Position numbers and translations under genes: made by a program. Of a stretch of 64,000 nt of DNA, positions 46,723 through 55,619 are shown one piece after another. The notes under the pieces were generated by a model. The model was not told the origin of the DNA and ran no database searches. It was given only the letters and a program-made list of their open reading frames with translations. Within the stretch, counting starts at the first letter, position 1; each line of letters starts with the position of its first letter. The stretch comes from Porticoccaceae bacterium LTM1 (GTDB taxonomy: Bacteria; Pseudomonadota; Gammaproteobacteria; Pseudomonadales; Porticoccaceae): positions 2,869,501 to 2,933,500 of the forward strand of contig CP127080.1 in assembly GCA_030252795.1 (NCBI GenBank), given 5' to 3'.

Positions 46723-47262
46723 CTAGGCGGTTACATTCATAAACCGCATATCTCCGGCCAATTGTGCAAACCGGAACAATCCCCAAACTCGATTGCCGTC
46801 CCTGAACCCCCCTTCGAGATAGGGCGACAATATTTTTTCCGTTCCAGCGTCCTCCACGAAGGTATCCACTGGAAAGTGGCGCATACCGACGATTTCATCG
46901 ACCAGCAAGCCCACAAAAATTCCGTGCTTGTCCAACACCAGTACACGCTGCTGCTTTGGAGCAGAGGTCAGGCTGCTGCCGCAGTACGCCGCGAGATCAA
47001 TAATTGGAAGTAGTCGGCCGCGGACATTGGCAACGCCGCGAACCCAATCCTGCACTCGAGGAAGACGCGTGCAGGGAGGAGGCTCTAGCAATTCGACAAC
47101 GTCAGCGAAAGGCACTGCGTACCGGGTGTTATCCAGAACAAAGCAAATCACCGACACTGTCGGGATAGCTTCTTTCTGTGCAGGCAGCCTGGCGCCGCCC
47201 TGACGACAGTATTCATCGAGCGCTACCAGCGTTTGAAACGCTGAAGAAGATCTCACGCTCAC
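46723..47262 (-). CDS. pilI: CheW-like adaptor PilI
   Basis: A 179-residue CheW-domain protein with a GTG start that shares one base with the pilH stop (TAGTG), so translation is coupled. CheW features: VICFVLDNTRYAVPFADVVELL, PRVQDWVRGVANVRGRLLPIID, and VGLLVDEIVGMRHF. It couples the receptor PilJ to ChpA. The first 30 residues are a variable extension common in PilI proteins. Confidence 0.88.
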   Translation of the reverse strand: MSVRSSSAFQTLVALDEYCRQGGARLPAQKEAIPTVSVICFVLDNTRYAVPFADVVELLEPPPCTRLPRVQDWVRGVANVRGRLLPIIDLAAYCGSSLTSAPKQQRVLVLDKHGIFVGLLVDEIVGMRHFPVDTFVEDAGTEKILSPYLEGGFRDGNRVWGLFRFAQLAGDMRFMNVTA

Positions 47263-47627
47263 TACGACGCCACCACCTCGTCAATTGCCTTGATCAGGGT
47301 TTTTTCGGTGACGGGCTTGGCCAGATAGGCTTTAGCGCCCTGGCGTGCACCCCACACTCGATCGGTTTCCTGATCCTTGCTGGTGACGATAATGACTGGT
47401 ATATGACTTGTTTCCTGGGTACGGGTCAATTGACGGGTTGCCTGAAAGCCATTGAGTCCAGGCATCACAATATCCATCAATACCACGTCCGGCTGCTCAG
47501 CCAGAGCCAACTCAATACCCTTTTCACCGGACTCAGCCGAAAGCACCTGATGCCCACCCTTTTGCAACATAGCTGCCAGTTGATGAGTTTCGGTAGGAGA
47601 GTCATCTACGATGAGAACTTTTGCCAT
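47262..47627 (-). CDS. pilH: Response regulator PilH
   Basis: A 121-residue stand-alone CheY-like receiver. Acidic pocket at DDSPTE, phospho-acceptor Asp in VVLMDIVMPGLNG, conserved Thr in IIVTSKDQETD and Lys in AYLAKPVTEK. The TDRVWGARQGAKAYLAKPV stretch matches PilH. In the Pil-Chp system it is thought to act on PilT-driven retraction and to tune ChpA output. 38 bases separate it from pilG. Confidence 0.92.
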   Translation of the reverse strand: MAKVLIVDDSPTETHQLAAMLQKGGHQVLSAESGEKGIELALAEQPDVVLMDIVMPGLNGFQATRQLTRTQETSHIPVIIVTSKDQETDRVWGARQGAKAYLAKPVTEKTLIKAIDEVVAS

Positions 47628-47665
47628 TTATCCCCCTGATGAAATGCAATTTTTAATAGTTGTTT

Positions 47666-48073
47666 TTAAGCCACAGATTCGGATGAAGCCGGCTGGGAGT
47701 AACGTTCGAGAACGTCGAATAATTCTGTTTTACTGAACGGCTTGGTGAGGTAGTCGTCAGCACCAACAATACGACCCTTGGCTTTATCAAACAGGCCGTC
47801 TTTGCTGGAAAGCATGATCACAGGTGTGTTGCGAAACTTGCTGTTGTTCTTGATCAGGGCGCAGGTCTGGTAGCCATCAAGGCGAGGCATCATGATATCG
47901 ACGAAAATAACATGCGGCTCGATGTCGGCGATTTTAGCCAGGGAATCAAAGCCATCCACAGCTGTGACAACTTCACAGCCTGCTTTGGCTAACAGCGTCT
48001 CTGCGGTACGGCGAATGGTATTGCTGTCATCAATTACCATTACTTTGAGGTCTGAACGACTCTCTTCCATCAT
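47666..48073 (-). CDS. pilG: Response regulator PilG
   Basis: A 135-residue CheY-like receiver. The ATG at 48073 is favoured, with GGTGG five bases upstream; a second ATG follows directly and a GTG at 48082 is possible. Acidic pocket IDDSNTIRR, phospho-acceptor Asp in VIFVDIMMPRLDGYQT, SSKDGLFDKAKGRIVGADDYLTKPF with the conserved Ser and Lys. PilG promotes pilus extension and cAMP signalling in Pseudomonas. First gene of the cluster, divergent from gshB. Confidence 0.92.
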   Translation of the reverse strand: MMEESRSDLKVMVIDDSNTIRRTAETLLAKAGCEVVTAVDGFDSLAKIADIEPHVIFVDIMMPRLDGYQTCALIKNNSKFRNTPVIMLSSKDGLFDKAKGRIVGADDYLTKPFSKTELFDVLERYSQPASSESVA

Positions 48074-48405
48074 GTAAACCACCCATGAGTTTTATTATTT
48101 ATGTGGTCAAATGTCCGGCTCATTTTTAACACAGATATATCAATTGCGCCATGATACTTCTGAGTGAGAGGGGACCAATTCCACGAATTCGGTATTTTTA
48201 CAGCCAGCGTACGCCAGAACCGGTTGCCAAGTTGACCGCCACCTCTTAAGTTTGGGCCGGCTGAATGAATATTTTCTGCTGAGGCAATTTTTTAGCTACT
48301 ACAGCAAGTATTCAATTAGTATTTAGCAGGCCCTTAACGCAGTGTGCGCTTATGGCGCAATATTACGAACACTTATGCACATAAAGTGTGACGCAGGTAT
48401 CAGTT
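48074..48405. other. Divergent promoter region of pilG and gshB
   Basis: 332 bases with no gene. It should hold the promoters of the Pil-Chp cluster and of gshB, but I cannot pick convincing -35/-10 pairs. A small hairpin (ACACTT/AAGTGT, 48369-48389) lies just before the gshB start. Confidence 0.5.
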
Positions 48406-49374
48406 ATGACGACACATCTCGGCGTGGTGATGGATCCGATCCACAGTATTTCATTTCACAAGGACACAACGCTGGCCATGCTGCTGGCCGCTGCAAAACG
48501 CGGCTGGACCCTATGGTACATGGAGCGTAGCGATTTGGCACTCGCCGATGCCAAGCCAATCGCCAGGATGAGGCCACTGGTGGTACACAATGACCCGGAT
48601 AACTGGTTTGAGCTCGGCGAGCCCGAAGATAAACCGTTAAACAGCCTCGACACCTTGATGATGCGCCTGGACCCGCCGTTCAACAGTGAATACATATACG
48701 CCACTTACATCCTCGAAGCCGCCGAGCGCGAAGGCTTGCTGGTAGTGAACAAGCCACAAAGCCTGCGCGACTGTAACGAAAAAGTATTTGCCACCCAGTT
48801 CCCGCAGTGCTGCCCGGCCACGCTGGTGAGCAGCGACCCAGCGCGCCTGAAAGCGTTCCACCAGCAGCACCAGGACACCATCTACAAGCCGCTTGACGGC
48901 ATGGGCGGCACATCCATTTTCCGGGTTCGCGGGGACGACTCCAACATCAATGTTATTATCGAAACCCTCACCAACTATGGTCGCGACACCATAATGGCTC
49001 AGAGCTACATTCCGGAAATCAGCAAAGGCGACAAACGAATCCTGATGGTCAACGGCGAACCCGTCGATCACTGCCTGGCGCGAATCCCGCAAAAAGGGGA
49101 ACTGCGCGGCAACCTGGCCGCAGGAGGCAGCGGCGTGGTTCAACCATTGTCGGATCGCGACCGCTGGATCGCCGAGCAGGTTGGCCCCTCACTGAAAGAG
49201 AAAGGCCTCTACTTTGTCGGACTGGATGTGATTGGCGATTACCTCACCGAAATTAACGTTACCAGCCCTACCTGTGTGCGGGAAATTGATCGCGCCACCG
49301 GTTACGATATTGCCGGTCAGCTGATGGATGTTATTGCTGAGCAACTGGCAAGCCCAACCAGAGATAAGAGATAA
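48406..49374 (+). CDS. gshB: Glutathione synthetase
   Basis: A 322-residue ATP-grasp ligase that joins gamma-glutamylcysteine and glycine. The ATG at 48406 has AGG eight bases upstream; an in-frame GTG at 48388 is less likely. Motifs: GVVMDPI-SI, LMMRLDPPFNSEYIYATYILE, NKPQSLRDCNEKVFATQFP, IYKPLDGMGGTSIFRV, GDKRILMVNGEPV, RGNLAAGG, and the end DVIGDYLTEINVTSPTCVREI. Length and motifs are typical. It lies between pilG (divergent) and tonB (six bases downstream), as in Pseudomonas. Confidence 0.95.
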   Translation: MTTHLGVVMDPIHSISFHKDTTLAMLLAAAKRGWTLWYMERSDLALADAKPIARMRPLVVHNDPDNWFELGEPEDKPLNSLDTLMMRLDPPFNSEYIYATYILEAAEREGLLVVNKPQSLRDCNEKVFATQFPQCCPATLVSSDPARLKAFHQQHQDTIYKPLDGMGGTSIFRVRGDDSNINVIIETLTNYGRDTIMAQSYIPEISKGDKRILMVNGEPVDHCLARIPQKGELRGNLAAGGSGVVQPLSDRDRWIAEQVGPSLKEKGLYFVGLDVIGDYLTEINVTSPTCVREIDRATGYDIAGQLMDVIAEQLASPTRDKR

Positions 49375-49380
49375 ATAACA

Positions 49381-50256
49381 GTGGCAGACGATTTCACACA
49401 GGTACCGGACTCCAATACCAGCGACCAGCTGGGGTTTGGCCTGTTTTTGGCGGTAGCATTTCATGCCCTGCTGATTTTCGGCATCGGATTCAGCCTGGCA
49501 GACCGTCAGCCGCCAGCACCCACATTGGAAATAACACTGGCCCAGCACAAGTCCCAACAAAAGCCTGAAGATGCCGACTATTTGGCCCAAATGGATCAGC
49601 AAGGCAGCGGGGATCAGGCTGAAAAAAGTGAAATCACAACCGATCGCAGTGCCGAGATGCCCGCTCCAACTACACGCCAGGCTGCCCCGGTACAAGTAGC
49701 AACCCCGCAACAGCAAAAAGCCTCCACCGACAGAGTCATCACGACTGTCGCAGACAGCGACGTCGCTTCCTCTCGCAGTGACCAGAAACAGGAGGTTGAA
49801 GGGCAACAGGCAGAAACCCAGCTCAACCAGCCTCTCCAGGAGCTTGCAAGTCTGCAAGCCCGTCTCGACCAACAGCGTCAGGAATACAGCCGCATGCCTC
49901 GTGTACACAGGCTAACTTCCGCCAGCACCCGCTCTGCGGAAGAAGCCAACTACATGCGTTACTGGGTAGAGCGCATCGAAGAGATTGGCAATAGCCACTA
50001 TCCGGAAGAGGCACGGCGGCGCCAGCTATACGGGGAACTGCGCCTGGCTGTCACCCTGTTGCCGGATGGCACTGTCGAGACTGTAGAGATTCTGCAAAGC
50101 TCCGGACAGCAGGTGCTTGATCAGGCGGCGGTGCGAATTGTTCGCCAAGCCGCCCCGTTTGATACCTTTCCTGCCGAACTGCGTGATTGGGACAAACTGG
50201 AGATCATTCGCACCTGGCACTTTGAGCGCGGCGATACACTCAACACCCAGCATTAA
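49381..50256 (+). CDS. tonB: TonB family energy transducer
   Basis: A 291-residue protein with a GTG start six bases after gshB. N-terminal membrane anchor at about 18-38 (LFLAVAFHALLIFGIGFSLA, with the His of the TonB anchor), then a long Gln/Ala-rich periplasmic spacer (about 40-195), and a C-terminal TonB domain (about 200-285; HYPEEARRRQLYGELRLAV, LPDGTVETVEILQSSG). The position between gshB and yqgE matches the Pseudomonas tonB3 locus, a gene linked there to twitching motility. No exbB/exbD beside it. It could also serve the TonB receptors in this window. Confidence 0.88.
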   Translation: MADDFTQVPDSNTSDQLGFGLFLAVAFHALLIFGIGFSLADRQPPAPTLEITLAQHKSQQKPEDADYLAQMDQQGSGDQAEKSEITTDRSAEMPAPTTRQAAPVQVATPQQQKASTDRVITTVADSDVASSRSDQKQEVEGQQAETQLNQPLQELASLQARLDQQRQEYSRMPRVHRLTSASTRSAEEANYMRYWVERIEEIGNSHYPEEARRRQLYGELRLAVTLLPDGTVETVEILQSSGQQVLDQAAVRIVRQAAPFDTFPAELRDWDKLEIIRTWHFERGDTLNTQH

Positions 50257-50334
50257 GGGCTGTTGACAATGGCCAAAAGTACCGGCCGTCTGACAGCCTT
50301 GTATTCACCCAGTGGCACCCCAATACTAGTGAGT

Positions 50335-50925
50335 ATGAGCACTCCTACCGAAACTGACGAAACCCTCTACCAAGGCAGCCTGCGCAATCACTTCCTGATT
50401 GCCATGCCGAACCTGGCAGACCCCAATTTCAGCAACTCGCTGATCTACATCTGTGAACACAGCCGGGATGGCTCTATGGGGTTGATTATCAATCGTCCTA
50501 TGGATGTCCCATTAAGCCGCGTCTTCGAACAACTGGAAGTAGACGGAGATAGCCTGATTGGTACCCAGCCGTTGCTGTCCGGCGGCCCCGTAAGCACCGA
50601 ACGAGGCTTTGTGCTGCACGCCACCAATGAGAAGCGCTGGGAATCCACCATGAAGATTTCGCCCCAGGTGAGCCTGACCGCTTCCCGCGATATCCTGATT
50701 GATATCGCTGCCGGAAACGGCCCTCAGGATGCCATGGTGGTGCTCGGTTATGCGGGTTGGGGAGCAGGCCAATTGGAGGAAGAGATAGCCGACAATGCCT
50801 GGCTCACGGTTCCGGCCGATGCCGAGATCATCTTCCACACTCCGTTTGCTAAACGCACCCAGGCAGCAGCCGCTACACTGGGTATCGACCTGATTCACCT
50901 CAGCGGCGGGGCTGGCCACGCCTGA
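50335..50925 (+). CDS. yqgE: YqgE/AlgH family protein
   Basis: A 196-residue protein. The ATG at 50335 is chosen because family members begin shortly before the conserved LRNHFLIAMPNLADPNF; an ATG at 50269 with an AAGGGC site is possible and would add 22 residues. Other motifs: SMGLIINRPMDVPL, LLSGGPVSTERGFVLH, LGYAGWGAGQLEEEI, NAWLTVPAD. The biochemical function of the family is not established. It is followed by ruvX after a 143-base gap holding a long inverted repeat. Confidence 0.9.
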   Translation: MSTPTETDETLYQGSLRNHFLIAMPNLADPNFSNSLIYICEHSRDGSMGLIINRPMDVPLSRVFEQLEVDGDSLIGTQPLLSGGPVSTERGFVLHATNEKRWESTMKISPQVSLTASRDILIDIAAGNGPQDAMVVLGYAGWGAGQLEEEIADNAWLTVPADAEIIFHTPFAKRTQAAAATLGIDLIHLSGGAGHA

Positions 50926-50967
50926 TACCCTCTCGGCAAATTCAGTTAGAATTTCACCTGTTGGCAT

Positions 50968-51037
50968 GATCAGTTGTATTTCCAGACACGCTGCAAGTAC
51001 ATCCATGCCGCAGACGGTCTGGAAACACAACCGATCC
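50968..51037. repeat. 20-bp inverted repeat between yqgE and ruvX
   Basis: Arms 50968-50987 and 51018-51037, pairing at 18 of 20 positions (GTTGTATTTCCAGAC against GTCTGGAAACACAAC at the core), loop of 30. No T-run follows. It could be a foldback repeat or a structured mRNA leader of ruvX, whose ATG is 31 bases on. Confidence 0.6.
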
Positions 51038-51068
51038 CGCCCCCACCCAACAAAATCGAACAATTACT

Positions 51069-51500
51069 ATGACTACCACGGTAAAAACCCTTTTAGCCTT
51101 TGACTACGGTACCCGCAGCATAGGCGTCGCCACCGGCCAGACTGTCACCGGCAGCGCCAATGCTCTCACCGAACTGCGCGCCCGCGACGGTGTTCCCAAC
51201 TGGGATGAAATAGAAAAGCTCCTGAAAGAGTGGCAGCCACAACTGGTTCTGGTGGGACTTCCCCTGAATATGGACGACACCGAGAGTGAATTTGCCGCCC
51301 GCGCGCGCAAGTTTGCCAAGCGTCTGCACGGTCGATTTGGTGTTCAGGTGGCTATGGTGGATGAGCGCCTCAGCACTCGAGAGGCAAAAGCGCTTGCTGG
51401 CCAGCGAGACAGCTACCGGGAAAATCCGGTGGATGCGATCGCCGCACAGTTAATTCTGGAAAGCTGGCTTACCGATAACTCGATCGGCAAACCAGCCTGA
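51069..51500 (+). CDS. ruvX: Putative pre-16S rRNA nuclease YqgF/RuvX
   Basis: A 143-residue RNase H-like protein. Motifs: LAFDYGTRSIGVATGQ (catalytic Asp), LVLVGLPLNMDDTESE, VAMVDERLSTREA (catalytic Asp-Glu), and NPVDAIAAQLILESWL. Family role: maturation of the 5' end of 16S rRNA; formerly called Holliday junction resolvase. It follows yqgE, its common partner, and converges with pilU, whose stop is 16 bases away. Confidence 0.92.
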   Translation: MTTTVKTLLAFDYGTRSIGVATGQTVTGSANALTELRARDGVPNWDEIEKLLKEWQPQLVLVGLPLNMDDTESEFAARARKFAKRLHGRFGVQVAMVDERLSTREAKALAGQRDSYRENPVDAIAAQLILESWLTDNSIGKPA

Positions 51501-51516
51501 ACAGAGTCCCTAACGC

Positions 51517-52668
51517 CTAGAAGCGTTTGAACGAATCCAAATCGCGGTCTTCCTGCATACTCAGGTCGTCTGCGGCGTTGGATAGATAGTTGGAGTCGGT
51601 TTCCGACTGCAGTTTGATCATCAAACGCAGATCGTTCTTCGAGTCAGCGTGTGACAGTGCATCTTCGTAAGTAATCAATCCCTCTTCGTAGAGTCGATAC
51701 AGCGCCTGGTCAAAGGTCTGCATGCCCAGCTCAGTGGAATTGGTCATTACTTCCTTGATCTTGTGAACCTCACCCTTGCGAATCAGGTCGCTGACCAGCG
51801 GGGTATTGATCAGAATTTCAATTGCCGCGCGACGCCCCTTGCCATCGGCCAGCGGAATCAGCTGTTGGGCCACCATCGCCTTCAAGTTCAGGGACAGGTC
51901 CATCCACAACTGCGGATGACGGTCTTCCGGGAAGAAGTGCAGAATACGATCCAGCGCCTGGTTAGCGTTGTTGGCGTGCAAGGTAGCCAACACCAGGTGA
52001 CCGGTTTCCGCAAAGGTCACCGCGTGCTCCATGGTTTCACGGGAGCGAATCTCACCAATCAGAATCACATCCGGTGCCTGGCGCAGTGTGTTTTTCAACG
52101 CCACTTCAAAGGACTCGGTATCCACCCCCACCTCACGCTGGGTGATGATGCAGCCGCGGTGCTGGTGAACAAATTCAATCGGGTCCTCAATGGAGATGAT
52201 GTGACCTTTGGAGTTGTTGTTTCGGTAACCAATCATCGACGCCAACGAGGTGGACTTACCGGTACCGGTCGCGCCCACAAAGATGATGATGCCGCGCTTG
52301 GTCATCGACAGTTCCTTGAGGATCGGCGGCAGGCTCAGGTCTTCAAAGGTGGGAATCACCGTCTCAATGCGACGCAACACCATGCCGGCGTGGTTTCGCT
52401 GGTAGAACGCACTGACCCGGAAACGGCCGAGGCCTTTGGAGCTGATCGCAAAGTTAAGCTCTTTGTTCTCTTCAAAAACCTCGCGCTGATGCTCATCCAT
52501 GATGGAGTGCACCATCGCCCTGGCCTGTTCCGGACTGAGCGGTCCGGAATTTACCGGCATGATCTTTCCATGCACCTTAATGCAGGGAGGAACACCCGTG
52601 GTGATAAACAGGTCAGAGGCCTTCTTTTCCACCACAAGCTTTAACAGTTTTTCAAATTCGACTTCCAC
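51517..52668 (-). CDS. pilU: Type IV pilus retraction ATPase PilU
   Basis: A 383-residue hexameric ATPase of the secretion superfamily. Walker A GATGTGKSTS, Walker B with ILIGEIRSRETMEHA, His box TGHLVLATLHANNANQALDRI. The C-terminal extension (DLSMQEDRDLDSFKRF) and the lack of the AIRNLIRE motif distinguish it from PilT; here the place has LVSDLIRKGE. It helps PilT pull pili back under load. It lies 88 bases downstream of pilT, so probably in one operon. Confidence 0.94.
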   Translation of the reverse strand: MEVEFEKLLKLVVEKKASDLFITTGVPPCIKVHGKIMPVNSGPLSPEQARAMVHSIMDEHQREVFEENKELNFAISSKGLGRFRVSAFYQRNHAGMVLRRIETVIPTFEDLSLPPILKELSMTKRGIIIFVGATGTGKSTSLASMIGYRNNNSKGHIISIEDPIEFVHQHRGCIITQREVGVDTESFEVALKNTLRQAPDVILIGEIRSRETMEHAVTFAETGHLVLATLHANNANQALDRILHFFPEDRHPQLWMDLSLNLKAMVAQQLIPLADGKGRRAAIEILINTPLVSDLIRKGEVHKIKEVMTNSTELGMQTFDQALYRLYEEGLITYEDALSHADSKNDLRLMIKLQSETDSNYLSNAADDLSMQEDRDLDSFKRF

Positions 52669-52756
52669 AACCTACTCCCTATTACTTTTCCCGACGTGGT
52701 AGAGCACAAAAATAGCTTCGGCCCCAACAGTGGCGGATATGAAACGTTAACAGACC

Positions 52757-53791
52757 CTAGAAGTCATCCGGAATTTTCGCTTTCTCGCGAGCCTGTTCAC
52801 GGGTAATTACTTTCTGTGCCACCAGCTTGTGCAGACACTGGTCCATGGTCTGCATGCCGTGTGCACTGCCTGTCTGAATGGAGGAGTACATCTGCGCCAC
52901 CTTATCCTCACGAATCAGGTTACGAATCGCTGGCGTGCCGACCATGATCTCGTGTGCGGCAATTCGGCCACCACCCACTTTTTTCATCAGGGTCTGGGCA
53001 ATTACCGCCTGCAGGGATTCCGACAACATTGCCCGTACCATGGATTTTTCCGCTGCCGGGAAAACGTCGATAATCCGGTCGATGGTTTTCGCCGCCGAGC
53101 TGGTGTGCAAGGTACCAAATACCAGGTGACCGGTTTCCGCCGCGGTCAGTGCCAGGCGAATAGTTTCCAGGTCACGAAGCTCGCCCACCAGAATCACGTC
53201 CGGGTCTTCCCGCAGTGCCGAGCGCAGTGCCTCGTTAAAGCCGTGGGTATCTTTGTGCACCTCACGCTGGTTGAGCAGACATTTTTTACTCTCGTGAACA
53301 AATTCAATCGGGTCCTCAATAGTGAGGATATGCTGGTAGCGGTTTTCGTTTACGTAATCCACCATCGCAGCCAGAGTGGTACTTTTACCGGAACCGGTTG
53401 GCCCGGTTACCAGCACCAGTCCGCGCGGCAGCATCGACAGGTCGCGAAATACATTGCCGAAGCCGAGGTCGTCCAGTGTCAGGACTCGTGAAGGAATAGT
53501 ACGGAATACCGCACCGGCACCGCGGTTCTGGTTAAAGGCGTTTACCCGGAAACGCGCCACGCCCGGCACTTCAAACGAGAAGTCAGTTTCCAGAAACTCT
53601 TCGTAATCACGACGCTGTTTGTCATTCATGATCTCGTAAATCAGCGCGTGAACTTCACGGTGATCCATCGGCGGCAAGTTAATGCGCCGAATATCCCCGT
53701 CGATACGAATCATCGGTGGCAAACCAGCGGATAAGTGCAAATCCGACGCCCCCTGCTTCACACTGAAAGCGAGCAACTCGGTAATATCCAT
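52757..53791 (-). CDS. pilT: Type IV pilus retraction ATPase PilT
   Basis: A 344-residue ATPase, exactly the usual length. N-terminal PAS-like domain (ASDLHLSAGLPPMIRIDGDI), Walker A GPTGSGKSTT, Asp box, Walker B ILVGELRDLETI, His box ETGHLVFGTLHTSSAAKT, and the PilT-specific AIRNLIRE motif (GTPAIRNLIREDK). It powers pilus retraction and twitching. First gene of pilT-pilU, divergent from yggS as in Pseudomonas. Confidence 0.96.
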   Translation of the reverse strand: MDITELLAFSVKQGASDLHLSAGLPPMIRIDGDIRRINLPPMDHREVHALIYEIMNDKQRRDYEEFLETDFSFEVPGVARFRVNAFNQNRGAGAVFRTIPSRVLTLDDLGFGNVFRDLSMLPRGLVLVTGPTGSGKSTTLAAMVDYVNENRYQHILTIEDPIEFVHESKKCLLNQREVHKDTHGFNEALRSALREDPDVILVGELRDLETIRLALTAAETGHLVFGTLHTSSAAKTIDRIIDVFPAAEKSMVRAMLSESLQAVIAQTLMKKVGGGRIAAHEIMVGTPAIRNLIREDKVAQMYSSIQTGSAHGMQTMDQCLHKLVAQKVITREQAREKAKIPDDF

Positions 53792-54002
53792 ATGTACTTC
53801 CTATTTGTTATTGCTTTAACAGGCTCCAGTTAATAGATCATAGATCAAGCCTGTCGATCGTAATTATTGTCAAATACCCCGACGATTTCCGCTCAAGCCA
53901 GTCCAGTGCCGGTCGCACTGCGGTATCAAACCGCACATAGCCTGTTAGAATATCGCCGCTGCAGAATACGGCACTTTTCTTACATACAGTATTTAAGAGT
54001 AT

Positions 54003-54752
54003 ATGCCCCATATGTCTATAAATGTTAGCGACATTGCCGCCAATATCCACCAAGTGCAACAACGCATTGCCGAGGCCGGTGAGCAATCCGGTCGCCAACC
54101 CGGCGATGTGGCCCTGCTGGCGGTCAGCAAAACCAAGCCGGTTGAAGCCCTGCGCGCGGCCTATCAAGCGGGACAGCGGCGCTTTGGCGAAAATTATCTG
54201 CAGGAATCCCTCGATAAGATGGATCGACTTCAGGATCTCGACATAGAGTGGCATTTCATCGGCCCACTGCAATCCAATAAAACACGAAACGTTGCCGAGC
54301 GATTTGACTGGGTTCACACAATTGATCGCGACAAGATCGCTCGTCGCCTTAACGACCAGCGCCCCGCAAACTTGCCACCCCTGAATGTCTGTCTGCAGGT
54401 CAATATAGACGATGAGGCCAGCAAATCCGGAGTTGCACCGGAACAGCTGGGCAAACTCACCGAAGCGGTGATCGCAATGCCGCGCCTGAGATTGCGAGGT
54501 TTGATGGCCATTCCGGCACCCAGCGAACACATCGACCAACAACGCCAGTCATTTGCCCGTGTCGCACAACTACAGCGGGAACTACGCGAGGCTTACCCCA
54601 ACTACGATGGCTTTGATACCCTGTCGATGGGCATGTCTCGCGATATGGCCGCGGCCATTGCCGAAGGTGCGACCATGGTGCGGATCGGCACCGATATTTT
54701 TGGCCAGCGCGACTATACAAATACATCGAATTCAAACAAGGACACCGCATGA
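54003..54752 (+). CDS. yggS: PLP homeostasis protein YggS
   Basis: A 249-residue (or 246 if the ATG at 54012 is used) alanine-racemase-fold protein. Lys for PLP in LLAVSKTKPVEAL, then FGENYLQE, WHFIGPLQSNKTRN, VNIDDEASKSG, LRGLMAIPAP, LSMGMSRDMAAAI and VRIGTDIFG. Family role: PLP-binding protein that balances vitamin B6 and amino acid pools; no known catalysis. The stop overlaps the proC start by four bases (ATGA), so the two are coupled. Confidence 0.93.
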   Translation: MPHMSINVSDIAANIHQVQQRIAEAGEQSGRQPGDVALLAVSKTKPVEALRAAYQAGQRRFGENYLQESLDKMDRLQDLDIEWHFIGPLQSNKTRNVAERFDWVHTIDRDKIARRLNDQRPANLPPLNVCLQVNIDDEASKSGVAPEQLGKLTEAVIAMPRLRLRGLMAIPAPSEHIDQQRQSFARVAQLQRELREAYPNYDGFDTLSMGMSRDMAAAIAEGATMVRIGTDIFGQRDYTNTSNSNKDTA

Positions 54753-55576
54753 CACACCCAACCATCGCATTTATTGGCGGCGGCAATATGGCCAGCAGCC
54801 TGATTGGTGGCCTACTGGAAAATGGCCACCCGGCCAGCGCCATTTTGGCGACAGCACGATCCGAGCAAACCCGCAGCGCCTTGAATGAGAAGTTTGGCAT
54901 TGCCTGCATGGCCGACAACAGCGAGGCAGCAAAGCGTGCAGATGTGGTGGTGCTGGCAGTGAAGCCACAAATGATGCGCGACGTTTGCTCGAGCCTGACC
55001 GACGCGCTTGATCACCAACCGCTGATTGTTTCGGTAGCGGCAGGTATCACTACCGATCTTATTGGCAACTGGCTTGGCGGCGATCACGCCATCGTGCGCT
55101 GCATGCCCAACACTCCGTCGCAATTGCATTGCGGTGCCAGTGGCCTTTTCGCCAACAGTGCGGTTTCAGCCGAGCAGCGCAAATTGGCCGAAACCCTGCT
55201 CTCAGCAGTTGGAATTGTTGAGTGGGTAGTGAATGAAGATCTCATGGACGCTGTAACTGCAATTGCCGGTAGCGGACCCGCCTACTATTTCCTGATCATG
55301 GAATTAATGGAAAAAGTCGGCATCGAACTGGGGCTCAACCCCGACACCGCTCGACAGCTAACCATTCAAACCGCACTGGGCGCTGCCAAAATGGCTGCGC
55401 AGGGCGATATCGAACCGGCAGAGCTGAGAGCGCGTGTCACCTCCAAAAAAGGAACTACCGACCGGGCCATCACAACCTTTCTCAAGGAAGGCCTGGAAGA
55501 TATTATGCGCAAGGGAATTACCGGCGCACGCGATCGCGGCCGGGAGCTGGCAATAGAAATGAGCAATCAGAGCTGA
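54749..55576 (+). CDS. proC: Pyrroline-5-carboxylate reductase
   Basis: A 275-residue protein. N-terminal Rossmann fold FIGGGNMASSLIGGL, VVVLAVKPQMMRDV, SVAAGIT, RCMPNTPSQLHCGASG; C-terminal dimer domain with TAIAGSGPAYYFLIME and LRARVTSKKGTTDRAI. It makes the last step of proline synthesis with NAD(P)H. Length and motifs are standard. It starts inside the end of yggS and is 43 bases upstream of yggT. Confidence 0.95.
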   Translation: MTHPTIAFIGGGNMASSLIGGLLENGHPASAILATARSEQTRSALNEKFGIACMADNSEAAKRADVVVLAVKPQMMRDVCSSLTDALDHQPLIVSVAAGITTDLIGNWLGGDHAIVRCMPNTPSQLHCGASGLFANSAVSAEQRKLAETLLSAVGIVEWVVNEDLMDAVTAIAGSGPAYYFLIMELMEKVGIELGLNPDTARQLTIQTALGAAKMAAQGDIEPAELRARVTSKKGTTDRAITTFLKEGLEDIMRKGITGARDRGRELAIEMSNQS

Positions 55577-55619
55577 GTTTTCCAGCCAATAAAAACCGCT
55601 GTATTAAGAAGAGCAAATT

